Shown here in pieces: positions 63,652 through 64,000 of a stretch of DNA of 64,000 nucleotides. The notes below the pieces were generated by a model. The model had not been told where the DNA came from. It ran no database searches and saw nothing but the letters and a program-made list of their open reading frames with translations. Within the stretch, counting starts at the first letter, position 1, and every line of letters starts with the position of its first letter. A program made the position numbers and the translations under genes. Origin of the DNA: Adineta vaga (lineage: Eukaryota > Rotifera); the NCBI GenBank assembly GCA_021613535.1, contig CP075493.1, positions 7,254,001 to 7,318,000 of the forward strand, read 5' to 3'.

Positions 63652-64000
63652 GTAAGATGAGGTCAAGTTTATTTTGAAGTTAGAAACTATTGTTGATATG
63701 TATGCGCTTGTAATTCCATTAGAAATATGTCTTGTCATAGTTACCAGTTAATCTCATTCAGATCGATCTGTTCTGTTGTTACATCAACACTCAATGAGAG
63801 CAAGAAAAGAGCATTGATGTTCTTTTTTGTGTCAATATTTTGACAAGAGTACTGATTTGTGAATAAACGATCAAGAACATTGAACTTGTCAAGTTGAAGG
63901 TCATAGAAAAGAAAAGATAATAGATGCAAAGAATAGTTCCGTTCAGAATCAGAATAATATGCATTGAACATGTAATTAGTAATATTCATAGCGAAGCTTA
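63652..64000. other. Probable intron running to the window end
   Basis: No coding signal on either strand; follows the donor at 63652. Probably an intron of the acidic protein gene, longer than is typical here. A minus-strand frame (63741-63989) looks fortuitous. Confidence 0.35.

Overview
This is a nuclear, protein-coding stretch of an animal genome. It is AT-rich, and its genes are broken by many very short GT-AG introns, mostly about 50-65 bases. Its genes are metazoan: type I PIP kinase, prohormone convertase 2, BET bromodomain protein, Gs-alpha, STT3B, USP19 and ARHGAP11A. Short introns, dense packing, a B-box/SPRY gene and decayed or foreign-looking fragments suggest a bdelloid rotifer such as Rotaria or Adineta. 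That placement is inference; no rRNA or mitochondrial marker is present. I see no tRNA, rRNA or CRISPR array.

Layout, left to right. PIP5K (+, 301-3441) and PNPT1 (+, 3698-6810) lie in tandem 256 bases apart. A 172-base TTAA-flanked MITE (7473-7644) and a candidate promoter precede a MAP-kinase phosphatase (+, 9246-10841). An unrecognised 739-residue protein follows (+, 12833-15647), then a decayed alpha/beta-hydrolase-like pseudogene (16240-16737) and a 176-residue hypothetical (-, 16919-17449). About 4 kb without a convincing gene leads to pyroglutamyl peptidase I (-, 21463-22236) and PCSK2 (+, 23963-27329). ARHGAP11A-like (-, 27927-31593) and a small PDZ protein (+, 32689-33190) are head to head. 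A large BET protein (-, 33974-41121) is head to head with SDR42E (+, 42325-43470). Next come a USP19 homologue with an apparent frameshift (+, 43853-48292), a protein with two alpha-crystallin domains (+, 49165-50438), an SLC34-type phosphate transporter (+, 50507-52884), a B-box/SPRY protein (-, 52926-53954), STT3B (-, 54604-57517), Gs-alpha (-, 60119-62196) and the 5' part of an acidic, possibly claspin-like gene (+, 62988 onward).

Exon models were built by hand from splice signals, reading phase and similarity remembered from known families. For every complete multi-exon gene except USP19 the exon lengths sum to a whole number of codons with matching phases. There is no operon-like functional grouping. 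The genes serve unrelated cell functions: lipid signalling, mitochondrial RNA, MAPK signalling, neuropeptide processing, chromatin, ubiquitin, glycosylation and G-protein signalling. I did not find a convincing new multi-gene system. The best leads are the USP19 frameshift, the MITE, the esterase relic, the unusual Gs-alpha N-terminus, the hybrid PIP-kinase activation loop, the unrecognised 739-residue protein, and the 12- and 16-base microexons.
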